DNA from: DTKD01 sp050948905
Lineage (GTDB): Bacteria; Armatimonadota; UBA5829
DNA: 64,000 nucleotides
Assembly: GCA_050948905.1 (NCBI GenBank)
Contig: JBMNES010000001.1
Coordinates: 62,001-126,000, forward strand
Direction: 5' to 3'
Part shown: positions 1 through 8,275 of the stretch, piece after piece
How positions within the stretch are numbered: the first letter of the stretch is position 1
How the letters are laid out: every line of letters begins with the position of its first letter
Made by a program: the position numbers and the translations under genes
Notes under the pieces: model-generated
Seen by the model: only the letters and a program-made list of their open reading frames with translations
Database searches by the model: none
Told to the model about the DNA's origin: nothing

Positions 1-186
1 GTTTCCTCGAACCATCTGGTCGCCATGTCTGGGATCAACTCCGAGCTGGAAAGCAACGTCAACTGTCTCATCGAACTTCGCGCTGGCCGCGCTTTTAACA
101 AGCTCCAACGCTTCCTGGGGTGACTTTACTTCGCCGTCGCCAACGGTCTTTGCGGCTTCGACGTATCTCTTTCCTCTTTGCGGCAT
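1..186 (-). CDS. rplA: Ribosomal protein L1, N-terminal part (cut by window edge)
   Basis: The 62 visible codons read MPQRGKRYVEAA and continue with the L1-type segment KFDETVDVAFQLGVDPRHGDQ, split here as KFDETVDVAF then QLGVDPRHGD. L1 binds 23S rRNA at the L1 stalk and in many bacteria represses its own operon. The gene lies downstream of rplK, the usual order. The rest of the protein is beyond base 1. Confidence 0.93.
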   Translation of the reverse strand, partial: MPQRGKRYVEAAKTVGDGEVKSPQEALELVKSAASAKFDETVDVAFQLGVDPRHGDQMVRGN

Positions 187-261
187 AATAGCCCTCCGAT
201 TATTTCTACGCAGGTCCCATATCAGGGATAGTGGCTCTCGCCTGCCGCCTGCGCTAATATT

Positions 262-684
262 TTAATCTACTACTTCAATTCCCGATGATCTCGCAGTCCC
301 CTCGATCTCACGCATAGCCTGCTCGATGGTGTTTGCGTTCAGGTCCGGCATTTTGGTAGTTGCGATTTGTCTAACCTGATCTCTGGTGACCTTTCCGACT
401 TTATTTCGGTTCGGCTCCCCAGAGGCAGTGTCAATCCCAGCCGCCTTTTTCAGCAATTCAGCAGCCGGCGGTGTCTTGAGTACAAAAGTAAACGTCCGAT
501 CTTCGTAGATCGTTACTTCGACAGGGATCACACTTCCGGCCTGATCGGCTGTCTTCTCGTTATAGGACTTCACAAACTCCATAACGTTGATATACTGGCT
601 CAACGCAGGCCCAACGGGCGGAGCAGGAGTCGCTTTTCCGGCATTGATCTGCAATTTGACCAACGCCAGCACTTTTTTCGCCAT
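262..684 (-). CDS. rplK: Ribosomal protein L11
   Basis: L11 of 140 residues, the usual family length; it forms the GTPase-associated centre with 23S rRNA. The N-terminal domain has the proline-rich PAPPVGPALSQ segment, and the C-terminal domain ends IEGTARSSGIEV, as in the family. The ATG at 684 is preceded by GAAGGAG at proper spacing. An in-frame start 15 bases upstream would overlap that site and is not used. It sits between nusG and rplA in the canonical order. Confidence 0.97.
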   Translation of the reverse strand: MAKKVLALVKLQINAGKATPAPPVGPALSQYINVMEFVKSYNEKTADQAGSVIPVEVTIYEDRTFTFVLKTPPAAELLKKAAGIDTASGEPNRNKVGKVTRDQVRQIATTKMPDLNANTIEQAMREIEGTARSSGIEVVD

Positions 685-808
685 CCGAATCTCCTTCAAA
701 GACAGAGGTCAGACGCCCAACCTCAATTTCGTCGCTAGTGGCGAGCCGATAGGCTCAAACCTGATTCCCATTATCACCGGCGACCACACTTTATGCGCGA
801 GTCGCCGT

Positions 809-1336
809 TTATATTCTCTCCACCTGTGCAAAATCCAGTTCGACAGGGGTATCTCTACCGAAGAGGCTTATCAGCACCCTCAGTTTTTCTCTTTCGACGT
901 TTACTTCTTCAATCTTGCCGGTAAAGTCCGTGAACGGCCCTGAGTTGACCCTTACGATCTCGTCCTTCGACCATTTGACCTTCGGCCGTCTATCCGGCGC
1001 TTCAATTGCGTCCAGAATCCTCTGAATTTCTCGATCCTGCAACGGAACCGGTCTGTGGCCAGAGCTGACAAATCCGGTAACGCCAGTCGTGCTCTTGACC
1101 AGATACCAGGTTTGGTCATCCAGGATCATTTCCACGAGCACATATCCAGGGAAGACCTTTCTTTGGACTTCATGTTTTTTGCCGTTTCTAGTCCTATACT
1201 CAGCCTCGGTCGGCACCAGAATCCTAAAGACCCTGTCTTTAAGGTTCATTGATTCCGCCCGGCGCTCGATGTTGGTCTTAACCTTGTTCTCGTGCCCGGA
1301 ATATGTATGTACCGCGTACCACTGTTTCTCAGCCAT
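809..1336 (-). CDS. nusG: Transcription termination/antitermination factor NusG
   Basis: NusG of 175 residues. The N-terminal NGN domain begins WYAVHTYSGHE and contains FPGYVLVEM; it contacts the RNA polymerase clamp. The C-terminal KOW domain contains VRVNSGPFTDFTGKIEEV; it contacts Rho or ribosomal protein S10. The start lies five bases after the secE stop with no clear Shine-Dalgarno sequence, so translation is probably coupled to secE. Confidence 0.97.
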   Translation of the reverse strand: MAEKQWYAVHTYSGHENKVKTNIERRAESMNLKDRVFRILVPTEAEYRTRNGKKHEVQRKVFPGYVLVEMILDDQTWYLVKSTTGVTGFVSSGHRPVPLQDREIQRILDAIEAPDRRPKVKWSKDEIVRVNSGPFTDFTGKIEEVNVEREKLRVLISLFGRDTPVELDFAQVERI

Positions 1337-1341
1337 TTAGA

Positions 1342-1581
1342 TTAACGTCCCAGAGCATTAGTCAGCCAACCGAGGAAAGCATCAATCGTCCCAATCCAGG
1401 CGGCGACCACAACAACAGCGAAAATCACTACCAGTGTAAATGATCTGAGTTCACTGAAAGTCGGCCACGCCGATTTAATTCGAGTCTCAACGTAGCTTTC
1501 TCGAATGAATTTCATCATCCTGGCGAAGATACCCTCGCCCTTTGCTTTTCGAGGCGCTTTTACCGCAGCACTATTTGCCAT
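1342..1581 (-). CDS. secE: Preprotein translocase subunit SecE
   Basis: A 79-residue SecE of the short, single-membrane-segment type. A charged N-terminus leads to the amphipathic stretch FIRESYVETRIKSAWPTFSE, then a hydrophobic segment near residues 48-66. SecE clamps SecY in the SecYEG channel. GGAGG stands four bases before the ATG. It is placed between tRNA-Trp and nusG, the common bacterial arrangement. Confidence 0.95.
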   Translation of the reverse strand: MANSAAVKAPRKAKGEGIFARMMKFIRESYVETRIKSAWPTFSELRSFTLVVIFAVVVVAAWIGTIDAFLGWLTNALGR

Positions 1582-1603
1582 CGTTCCTCCGAAAACCCGA
1601 AAA

Positions 1604-1679
1604 TGGCAGGGGCTACAGGATTCGAACCTGCGACACCCGGTTTTGGAGACCGGTGCTCTGCCAGCTGAGCTAAGCCCCT
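1604..1679 (-). tRNA. tRNA-Trp (CCA anticodon)
   Basis: Cloverleaf of 76 bases including an encoded 3' CCA (1604-1606). The acceptor arms AGGGGCT/AGCCCCT pair, and the anticodon loop reads CTCCAAA, giving anticodon CCA. The T loop has GGTTCGAATCC. It is embedded between rpmG and secE and is almost certainly processed from the operon transcript. Confidence 0.97.
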
Positions 1680-1827
1680 GCGTTCAGGCTCCATCTATAT
1701 TAATCGGCCCTACAGCCGCAACGAATATTATACCACGCACCTGCCGTTACCGCAAAATAGAACCGCCCTAACCCGAAATACTGCGCAACAATTCGAAAAG
1801 CCAGCAGCACGGATCATCTCAGACAAT

Positions 1828-2001
1828 TTACTTTGCTTCTCTGTGAACGGTATGCTTGCGATCCCACGGACAGTATTTGTTAAGCTCAAGTCTCTCCGGA
1901 TCGTTGCGCTTATTCTTGAACGTAGTATAATTCCGGCGCTTGCATTCCTCACAGGCCAGATTGATAGTGACGCGGATCTCTCCGCCACCCTTTTTAGCCA
2001 T
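1828..2001 (-). CDS. rpmG: Ribosomal protein L33
   Basis: A 57-residue L33. It contains CEECKRRNYTTFKNKRNDPE and ends KHTVHREAK, as in the family. The start at 2001 (MAKKGGGE) has GGAG about seven bases upstream; a longer reading frame to 2046 has no such site. Zinc-type L33 has two CxxC pairs. Here the first pair is present, but the second region reads KYCPWDRKHT, with one Cys only, so metal binding may be incomplete. It sits downstream of tuf in the translation operon. Confidence 0.95.
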   Translation of the reverse strand: MAKKGGGEIRVTINLACEECKRRNYTTFKNKRNDPERLELNKYCPWDRKHTVHREAK

Positions 2002-2014
2002 TGTACTCTCCAAC

Positions 2015-2053
2015 AAAAAGTCGCTGGGGCACCAATACACAGGCACCCCAGCG
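2015..2053 (-). terminator. Possible terminator/attenuator between tuf and rpmG
   Basis: On the minus strand an 8-bp stem CGCTGGGG/CCCCAGCG (2022-2053, 16-base loop) is followed by ACTTTTTG. It could partly terminate transcription after tuf, lowering expression of the downstream genes, or be an RNA processing site. It lies only about 14 bases before the rpmG start. Confidence 0.5.
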
Positions 2054-2067
2054 AATAGAATTACATC

Positions 2068-3270
2068 CTATTCCATAACCTCGGAAACGACTCCGGCACC
2101 CACGGTGTGGCCGCCCTCGCGAATCGCGAAGTTCAGACCCTGCTCCATAGCGATCGGAACTATCAACTCTGCTGAGATAGTCACGTTGTCGCCAGGCATT
2201 ACCATCTCCATACCCTCAGGCAACTCCAGAGAGCCGGTCACGTCGGTGGTGCGGAAGTAGAACTGAGGTCGATAACCCTTGAAGAAAGGTGTGTGACGAC
2301 CGCCCTCTTCCTTGGTCAATACATAAATCTCAGCCTTGAACTTGGTATGAGGCTTGACAGAACCCGGCTTGGCAATAACCTGACCGCGCTCGATGTCCTT
2401 GCGATCAACACCCCTCAAAAGAAGACCTACGTTGTCGCCAGCCTGGCACTCGTCCATCATCTTGCGGAACATCTCAATACCAGTAGCAACCGTCTTGCGG
2501 GTCTCGCGAATACCAACGATCTCAACCTCAGAACCAAGCTTCAGATTCCCTCGCTCGCAGCGACCAGTAGCAACAGTGCCGCGGCCTGTGATCGTGAAAA
2601 CGTCCTCGACAGGCATCAGGAACGGCTTGTCAACGTCGCGAGCAGGGGTCGGAATATAGCTGTCAATCGCTTCCACCAAATCCCAGATCGGCTTGACAGC
2701 AGCGTCGTCGGCCTTGCCACCATCCAGCGCCTCAAGAGCCTTCAGAGAAGAACCCGTGATTACCGGCAGATCGTCGCCTGGAAAACCATACTTCGACAGC
2801 AGCTCACGCACCTCAAGCTCGACAAGCTCCAAAAGCTCAGGATCGTCGACCATATCAGCCTTGTTCAAGAAAACAACAATATAAGGAACGTTGACCTGGC
2901 GAGCAAGAAGAATATGCTCCCGAGTCTGCGGCATAGGCCCGTCAGCGGCGCTTACCACAAGCACAGCTCCGTCCATCTGCGCAGCGCCCGTGATCATGTT
3001 CTTAATATAGTCAGCGTGACCAGGGCAGTCCACGTGAGCATAGTGACGATTGTCAGTCTCATACTCAGCATGGAAAATGTTGATCGTAACGCCGCGCTCC
3101 CGCTCCTCAGGAGCTCGGTCGATCTGATCGTAAGGGGTATATTTCGCAAGTCCCTTAGACGCCAACGCCGCCGTAATGGCAGCAGTCAACGTAGTCTTGC
3201 CATGGTCTACATGACCAATCGTACCGATGTTTACGTGCGGCTTAGTCCTCTCAAAACGTTGCTTAGCCAT
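2068..3270 (-). CDS. tuf: Elongation factor Tu
   Basis: EF-Tu of 400 residues, full length. G1 is GHVDHGKTT, G3 is DCPGHADY and G4 is NKAD. Domains II and III follow, ending with HTVGAGVV. EF-Tu carries aminoacyl-tRNA to the ribosomal A site. The upstream context of three tRNA genes and the downstream rpmG-tRNA-Trp-secE-nusG order match the tufB-type locus. The sequence is otherwise unremarkable. Confidence 0.98.
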   Translation of the reverse strand: MAKQRFERTKPHVNIGTIGHVDHGKTTLTAAITAALASKGLAKYTPYDQIDRAPEERERGVTINIFHAEYETDNRHYAHVDCPGHADYIKNMITGAAQMDGAVLVVSAADGPMPQTREHILLARQVNVPYIVVFLNKADMVDDPELLELVELEVRELLSKYGFPGDDLPVITGSSLKALEALDGGKADDAAVKPIWDLVEAIDSYIPTPARDVDKPFLMPVEDVFTITGRGTVATGRCERGNLKLGSEVEIVGIRETRKTVATGIEMFRKMMDECQAGDNVGLLLRGVDRKDIERGQVIAKPGSVKPHTKFKAEIYVLTKEEGGRHTPFFKGYRPQFYFRTTDVTGSLELPEGMEMVMPGDNVTISAELIVPIAMEQGLNFAIREGGHTVGAGVVSEVME

Positions 3271-3400
3271 CTTTGTTGCCTCCTAAAGAGTAGTGCAAAG
3301 TGCCGGGTTATACCTGCAGGCGACGATTCGCACCCACCCCGCTTATGCTTCCTTTCTTATCTTAGAATGCGCTCCATCAAGGAACGCTCTAATAAAAAAA

Positions 3401-3475
3401 TGGAGCCCACGATGGGATTCGGACCCATGACCTCCTCTTTACCAAAGAGGTGCGCTACCCCTGCGCCACGTGGGC
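3401..3475 (-). tRNA. tRNA-Thr (GGU anticodon)
   Basis: A 75-base cloverleaf with encoded CCA (3401-3403). The acceptor starts GCCCACG and pairs with CGTGGGC. The anticodon stem CCTCT/AGAGG encloses TTGGTAA, anticodon GGT. It is the last tRNA before tuf. Confidence 0.97.
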
Positions 3476-3555
3476 AGACTTCCGCCCTGCTATGTTCTTA
3501 TGGGGCGGGATGCTATACCCCGCCCCACAGGAGAAGCCGGACTGCATTAAAATAA

Positions 3556-3640
3556 TGGTGGGGAGAGTTGGATTTGAACCAACGTAGCCATTGGCAACAG
3601 ATTTACAGTCTGCCCCCTTTAACCACTCGGGCATCCCCCC
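3556..3640 (-). tRNA. tRNA-Tyr (GUA anticodon)
   Basis: An 85-base class II tRNA with encoded CCA (3556-3558) and a long variable arm. The anticodon loop CTGTAAA gives anticodon GTA. The acceptor GGGGGGA pairs with TCTCCCC through one G-T pair. Confidence 0.97.
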
Positions 3641-3668
3641 ACGACAAACGAACGGCCGAAGAACAAAA

Positions 3669-3744
3669 TGGAGCCGACGATGGGACTCGAACCCGCAACC
3701 TGAGGTTTACAAAACCCCTGCTCTGCCAATTGAGCTACGTCGGC
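3669..3744 (-). tRNA. tRNA-Thr (UGU anticodon)
   Basis: A 76-base cloverleaf with encoded CCA (3669-3671). The acceptor GCCGACG pairs with CGTCGGC, and the anticodon loop TTTGTAA gives anticodon TGT. It is the first gene after the promoter at 3820-3848. Confidence 0.97.
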
Positions 3745-3819
3745 CCACATCGACTTATTTGCTCAGTCGAAGGATCGCACTAACTCGTGCAAACGCGACC
3801 GTCTCGACACGTCCGATAT

Positions 3820-3848
3820 ATTATATTGGCGGTGACAACAACTGTCAA
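3820..3848 (-). promoter_or_regulatory. Perfect sigma-70 consensus promoter of the tRNA-tuf-secE-nusG operon
   Basis: On the minus strand TTGACA (3843-3848) and TATAAT (3820-3825) are separated by exactly 17 bases. Transcription should begin near 3813, about 70 bases before tRNA-Thr(UGU). A fully consensus promoter is expected for stable RNA and EF-Tu expression. Confidence 0.88.
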
Positions 3849-3927
3849 TACCTCACAACCTAAAATTGCTCGACTTAGAAGCTGGATAATGTTAAAATAC
3901 GCCCGAAACGGATGAGATATCACAATT

Positions 3928-4578
3928 ATGTGCCGTCAGGAGAAGAGGGTGCCTGAGTTCAGTAGAAATCAAAAGATAGTGTTAGTCGCAATCATCGGGC
4001 TCGCGGTGCTTGGTTTAGCCTTGAAACTCGCGCGTAACACCCAATCACGCATTCACGGAGACATCGTGCTGACGGAACCCGCGCAGCAAGAAGAAACCAG
4101 CAAAGTGATATTTCAGGTGGCGGGCTGCGTAAATAAACCCGGCGTGTTCAACGTGGCTAAAGGAACCCGTATAATCGAAGGCATAAAATTGGCCGGCGGG
4201 CCGACGGCCGATGCTGATCTTGAATCGCTGAACCTGGCGGCAAAAATAGAGGACGGGAGTAAGATATACATCCCGTCCAAATCTGTAGCACCAGAGGCCA
4301 CGGCCGTTATGACTATGCCGGCGGCCAGTAAATCACCGTCCTCATCCAGAACCAGTTCGTCAAATAAACTGCACAACCCCGGCGACGGAAAAGTTAATAT
4401 CAACACCGCGGATGAAAACGAGCTGCAGCGATTGCCTGGTGTAGGCCCCTCTACCGCGCAGGCGATATTGGATTACCGATCAAAGATTCGCCGATTCAGC
4501 AGTGTCGACCAACTCGACGATGTAAAAGGCATCGGCCCCAAAAAACTCGACAAGATGCGGCCGTTTATCTGCCTTTAG
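3928..4578 (+). CDS. ComEA-like DNA-binding protein (SLBB + helix-hairpin-helix)
   Basis: A 216-residue protein with one N-terminal membrane anchor (about residues 14-32). An SLBB domain follows (about 65-125, VAGCVNKPGVFNVAKG), then a Ser-rich linker and a C-terminal tandem helix-hairpin-helix (about 150-216, VNINTADENELQRLPGVGPS). This is the ComEA architecture: it binds double-stranded DNA at the outer face of the inner membrane during uptake. A weak promoter (TCGACT at 3870, TAAAAT at 3893, 17-base gap) faces it. It ends five bases from the convergent hisF stop, with no terminator visible. Confidence 0.85.
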   Translation: MCRQEKRVPEFSRNQKIVLVAIIGLAVLGLALKLARNTQSRIHGDIVLTEPAQQEETSKVIFQVAGCVNKPGVFNVAKGTRIIEGIKLAGGPTADADLESLNLAAKIEDGSKIYIPSKSVAPEATAVMTMPAASKSPSSSRTSSSNKLHNPGDGKVNINTADENELQRLPGVGPSTAQAILDYRSKIRRFSSVDQLDDVKGIGPKKLDKMRPFICL

Positions 4579-4583
4579 CAGGT

Positions 4584-5360
4584 TCACCAGGTGCGACGAA
4601 CAGGAACGCCCGCCTCAGCCAGCTTTTCTTTAATCTGCCTGATGGTGTAGTCTCCAGAATGGACCATGCTCGCCACAATAGCAGCATCCGCAGCGCCTTC
4701 GTTAAAGACATCTATGAGATGTTGAGGGATCCCAGCGCCACCAGAGGCCACTACCGGCACTCCGACATTGGTCGATATAAGCCTCGTAAGGGTCAGCTCG
4801 AAGCCGTCGCGGGTTCCATCTGCATCGACGGAGTTCACGACTATCTCCCCTACCCCCATCTCTTCAGCTCTCTTCGCCCATTCAAGCGCGTCCATTCCTG
4901 TAAACTCACGGAAACCACGGGTGGTGATTTCATAGCCGCTGGGAAATCTCTTATCATCTGATTTAACCGGGTCCATTCCCAAAACGATGCACTGTGAGCC
5001 AAATTGCTTTGCACCTTCGGCTATGATGGCGGGGTTCTTTACGGCCAGCGAGTTCACCGAAACCTTCTCCGCGCCTGCGTTCAACACACGATACATATCA
5101 TCCAGCGTCTCGATCCCGCCGCCAACAGCAAACGGAATATGCACCACCTTTCCGACCTCTTTGACCATCTCAATGTCTATGGGCCGGCGCTCGGCAGAGG
5201 CGGTGATATCGTAGACGACCAATTCGTCGCAGCCGCCCTCGCTATATGCAATTGCCATCTCGATAGGATCGCCAAGATCGACGTTATCTCGGAACTTGAC
5301 ACCCTTTGTCACCTTTCTGTTGCGCACATCAAGGCACGGAATAATTCTTTTAACTAACAT
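4584..5360 (-). CDS. hisF: Imidazole glycerol phosphate synthase, cyclase subunit
   Basis: HisF of 258 residues, a TIM barrel that closes the imidazole ring and releases AICAR in histidine synthesis. It starts MLVKRIIPCLDVRN with the catalytic Asp in CLDV; the second catalytic Asp lies in VLGMDPVK. The phosphate-binding loops FAVGGGI and VVASGGAG are present. The ATG at 5360 overlaps the hisH stop by seven bases and has AGGTGG upstream; a GTG at 5372 is a weaker alternative. Confidence 0.96.
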   Translation of the reverse strand: MLVKRIIPCLDVRNRKVTKGVKFRDNVDLGDPIEMAIAYSEGGCDELVVYDITASAERRPIDIEMVKEVGKVVHIPFAVGGGIETLDDMYRVLNAGAEKVSVNSLAVKNPAIIAEGAKQFGSQCIVLGMDPVKSDDKRFPSGYEITTRGFREFTGMDALEWAKRAEEMGVGEIVVNSVDADGTRDGFELTLTRLISTNVGVPVVASGGAGIPQHLIDVFNEGAADAAIVASMVHSGDYTIRQIKEKLAEAGVPVRRTW

Positions 5361-5977
5361 AACGGTACCCACCTGCTGAAGTTCTCCAGCATCCTCAATC
5401 CGACCCTGCCGGAGCGTTCCGGGTGGAATTGAACCGCGAACAGGCTGCCTTTGCCAATAGCGGAGGCAAATCGCGTGTCCGCATATTCGGTCTCGCCCAT
5501 AACATAGCTTTCGGCGGATGCGGATGGATAGTAGCTGTGAACGAAGTAAAACTCGCTGGAATCCTCAATTCCCTCAAACAATGGGTGTGGCCATTGGATT
5601 CGCACCGTATTCCAGCCGATTTGAGGGATCTTACACAACGGACCAGACGGCGCGAATTTCTTCACCGAACCCGGCACCAAACCAAGCCCTGCCGTGCCAC
5701 CGTCTTCCTCTGAAAACTCGAATATCACCTGAGTGCCGAGACATATTCCAAGAAATGGGGTATTGTTGGCGACGACAGTCTTTACCGTCTCGACAAGCCC
5801 AAGCTCTCGCAGATTAGCCATAGCCGACCCTGCTGCCCCAACCCCCGGAAAGATAACGCGCTCTGCCGATAGAATGCGGTCGGGATTGCTGGTTATTTCG
5901 CAGTCCACCCCGATGTATTCCAGGGCCAGCCTTACGCTGGTGAGGTTGCCGGCATTGTAATCGATGATCGCTATCAC
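5354..5977 (-). CDS. hisH: Imidazole glycerol phosphate synthase, glutaminase subunit
   Basis: HisH of 207 residues. It is a class I glutamine amidotransferase that feeds ammonia to HisF. The nucleophile Cys is in LGICLGTQ, and the His/Glu pair is in QFHPERSG. The GTG at 5977 gives the family-typical MIAIIDYNAGN start; a TTG at 6013 would add 12 atypical residues. Neither has a clear Shine-Dalgarno sequence. It is coupled to hisF; no other his genes are in the window. Confidence 0.95.
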   Translation of the reverse strand: MIAIIDYNAGNLTSVRLALEYIGVDCEITSNPDRILSAERVIFPGVGAAGSAMANLRELGLVETVKTVVANNTPFLGICLGTQVIFEFSEEDGGTAGLGLVPGSVKKFAPSGPLCKIPQIGWNTVRIQWPHPLFEGIEDSSEFYFVHSYYPSASAESYVMGETEYADTRFASAIGKGSLFAVQFHPERSGRVGLRMLENFSRWVPLC

Positions 5978-6063
5978 TAAAAATATGGTACCAAATATCC
6001 GACGGCCATACAAGGAGTTGTCGGCCTTATAAGCTAAAATTCGTCTCTCAACAGTAGATTTTT

Positions 6064-6639
6064 TTAGCCGTCGTTAGCGCGTCGTTTGCTGATAAGCGAA
6101 AGGAACTCGTTTCGCGTGGCCACCGAATCGTGGAAGCTGCCTAAAACCGAGGACGTGTTCATCAGCGAGTTCTGTTTTTGTACTCCCCGCATCATCATGC
6201 ACAGATGACGGCACTCCATCACCACACCGACACCCTCCGCATGCAGCGAATCCATTACGGCGCGGGCGATCTGCTGGGTGAGTCGTTCCTGTATCTGTAA
6301 CCGCCGTGCATAACAGTCTACTATGCGGGCCAATTTGCTGACACCCAGAACTTTTTTCTTAGAGATATAGCCGATGTGGCATCGGCCGAAAAACGGCAGC
6401 ATATGGTGCTCGCAAAGGCTGTAGACCTCAATGTCGCGAAGCACGATCATGTTATTGGTATCCTGCTCAAAAACAGCGCCTGAAGTAATGTCGTGGATGC
6501 TGGTTTTGCAGCCGCTTGTCAGAAACTCATAGGAGTTAGCGACGCGCTCCGGGGTTCGAACAAGGCCTTCGCGGTTCGGGTCTTCCCCGATCTCAATCAG
6601 CAGTTCTCGAATCAACTCGGCAACTCTTTGTTTATTCAT
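6064..6639 (-). CDS. folE: GTP cyclohydrolase I
   Basis: FolE type IA, 191 residues. It converts GTP to dihydroneopterin triphosphate, the first pterin step. Zinc ligands are in CEHHMLPFFG and in ECRHLCMMM, and the substrate-site segment reads GVSKLARIVDCYARRLQ. It overlaps the folK end by eight bases, with AAGGA before its ATG. It is the last gene of a minus-strand pterin/folate operon. Confidence 0.96.
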   Translation of the reverse strand: MNKQRVAELIRELLIEIGEDPNREGLVRTPERVANSYEFLTSGCKTSIHDITSGAVFEQDTNNMIVLRDIEVYSLCEHHMLPFFGRCHIGYISKKKVLGVSKLARIVDCYARRLQIQERLTQQIARAVMDSLHAEGVGVVMECRHLCMMMRGVQKQNSLMNTSSVLGSFHDSVATRNEFLSLISKRRANDG

Positions 6640-7147
6640 TTATCAGTTCCTTGCGTAGTGATATGGTAAAATCGTCAAGCACGGTCATTTTTCCGCCGTC
6701 CATCGCACTTATAATATCCGACAGCGCACGATTTGTGCCAGGCAGCCGCATCTTCGGAGCTAGATCATATAACGGCACAGCCAGGAAAGGCCGTTGAGTT
6801 ATATCCGGATCCGGTATTTTCAAGTCCGGCTCGTCGATTATCGAGCCCTTATACACGATAACGTCGAGATCAATAGTCCTCGGCGCGTATTTGTCCGGCC
6901 CTCTTACCCGGCCCAGGGCGTTTTCGATATCCCTCAGCACCTGATATTTCAGGTCGTAAGGGGCCATATCTGTATCGATCTCGATCACACCATTATAAAA
7001 CGCCGGGCCAACTGTACCCAGCGGCTCGGTGAGAAAAAAGCGAGAAATCCCAATCACAGCCACCCGTTTTGCGAGCAGCCCTAATGCCTTGGGGATATTA
7101 ATCTCAGGAGAGATGTTGGAGCCGACGCTGATAAATACCCCGCCCAT
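6632..7147 (-). CDS. folK: 6-hydroxymethyl-dihydropterin pyrophosphokinase
   Basis: HPPK of 171 residues. It transfers pyrophosphate from ATP to 6-hydroxymethyl-dihydropterin. The start ISVGSNISPE, the core NGVIEIDTD and the metal/ATP motif APRTIDLDVIVY are diagnostic. Its ATG overlaps the folB stop by one base (TGATG), showing translational coupling. Confidence 0.94.
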   Translation of the reverse strand: MGGVFISVGSNISPEINIPKALGLLAKRVAVIGISRFFLTEPLGTVGPAFYNGVIEIDTDMAPYDLKYQVLRDIENALGRVRGPDKYAPRTIDLDVIVYKGSIIDEPDLKIPDPDITQRPFLAVPLYDLAPKMRLPGTNRALSDIISAMDGGKMTVLDDFTISLRKELINE

Positions 7148-7503
7148 CAGCCACCCCGCACGCGAGTCATCTCCACCTGAACGGTGCGTGTAAACCTCAA
7201 CGCGCCCGGTTTCTCCACTATTACATCCACTTTTTCAACGCCATCGAAGGTTAAACACAGATCAGCGATGGCTTGAGTAAGCGCCTCCACGAGCACATAT
7301 TCACTGTTTTCTACGAGTTTGACTACCGCCTTTGTTACCGATTTATAATCGACAGTATCCGCCACATCGTCCGTCTTACCCGCTTTTGCCAAATCTACAT
7401 GCAGAGTGATGCTGATGATCACGTCCTGCTTTTCGCGCCGCTCTTCGGGGTAGACGCCGATTATACATCGTAAGGCGATCTCCCTTATGGTGATTTTATC
7501 CAC
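7147..7503 (-). CDS. folB: Dihydroneopterin aldolase
   Basis: FolB of about 118 residues. It cleaves dihydroneopterin to hydroxymethyl-dihydropterin and glycolaldehyde. IGVYPEERREKQDV and the C-terminal EKPGALRFTRTVQVEM match the tunnelling fold. The GTG at 7503 has GAGAGG upstream, overlaps the preceding stop by eight bases and gives the family length. An ATG at 7536 would add 11 residues inside the upstream gene. A FolX-type epimerase is a less likely alternative. Confidence 0.9.
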   Translation of the reverse strand: MDKITIREIALRCIIGVYPEERREKQDVIISITLHVDLAKAGKTDDVADTVDYKSVTKAVVKLVENSEYVLVEALTQAIADLCLTFDGVEKVDVIVEKPGALRFTRTVQVEMTRVRGG

Positions 7504-8245
7504 GCCCCGCCTCTCTGAGATGCCTGCCTCCGTCAACGAATATGACCTGGCCGGTGATAAACTTGCTGTTAAGCAAAAACAGCACTGCCTGCGCCACAGA
7601 ATCCGGGCTGCCGATTTTCTGCATAGGCAGCTCGCCTTTGAGGCCTTCGATATAACTCTGCGGCTTTCCTTCCGGGGGTAATATCAAGCCAGGCGCGACA
7701 CCGTTCACCGCAACCTGAGGCGCGAGCTTTATGGCCAGCGTTTTGGTGAACAGAGCCAGCATATTTTTGGCGGCGTGATATCCAAAGTGTCGCCAATCAT
7801 ATTCGCCGAATACTCTGGTGTCGATCAAGTTTATAATATGTTTTGCCTGCGGCGAGCGGCCGAATTGACGCCCCAGGGCGAAAGGCGCCCACGCATCGAC
7901 GGTGATACTGGACATTAACTCGTCGAGTGTGAGGGTTTCAAACTCGGTTTTAGGATATGCCGAGGCATTATTTATCAATATATTTATAGGCCCCGCGAGT
8001 TTGGCGGCTTCGTCGAGCAGAGCGTCGACCTGATCAGGGTCTGAGAAGTTCGCCTTGACGCTCCATGCCTTTATCCCCGTTGCGCGTAGTTCAGTTACAA
8101 GGCTCTCCGCTTCGTGTGCAGAGGAGCGATAATGCACGACGACATTGACTCCAGCGCGTGCCAGCGTGAGAGCTATCTCCCGGCCAATTCTCTTGGCCCC
8201 GCCTGTGATAAGTGCGGTTTGTCCTAAAATGCTTGCCTGTTCTAT
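7496..8245 (-). CDS. Pteridine-reductase-like short-chain dehydrogenase with apparent AUA start
   Basis: A short-chain dehydrogenase/reductase of about 249 residues. The nucleotide-binding motif is TGGAKRIG, the NADPH-selecting turn is VHYRSS, then LINNASAYPKT, and the catalytic pair sits in YHAAK. TGxAKRIG plus HYRSS is typical of the PTR1/FolM group, which reduces dihydropterins or dihydrofolate. The operon with folB, folK, folE and a carbinolamine dehydratase supports that. No ATG, GTG or TTG precedes the Rossmann motif in frame. AAAGGGGG eight bases before an ATA at 8243-8245 points to an AUA start. A GTG at 8137 would delete the cofactor site. Confidence 0.85.
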   Translation of the reverse strand: MEQASILGQTALITGGAKRIGREIALTLARAGVNVVVHYRSSAHEAESLVTELRATGIKAWSVKANFSDPDQVDALLDEAAKLAGPINILINNASAYPKTEFETLTLDELMSSITVDAWAPFALGRQFGRSPQAKHIINLIDTRVFGEYDWRHFGYHAAKNMLALFTKTLAIKLAPQVAVNGVAPGLILPPEGKPQSYIEGLKGELPMQKIGSPDSVAQAVLFLLNSKFITGQVIFVDGGRHLREAGRG

Positions 8246-8275
8246 GTGTATAACCCCCTTTGGACGGCAATTTAG

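Noticed and set aside
2293..3555. A 420-codon plus-strand open frame opposite tuf
   Set aside because: It is antisense to EF-Tu and three tRNAs, has no family features, and follows from the codon bias of tuf.
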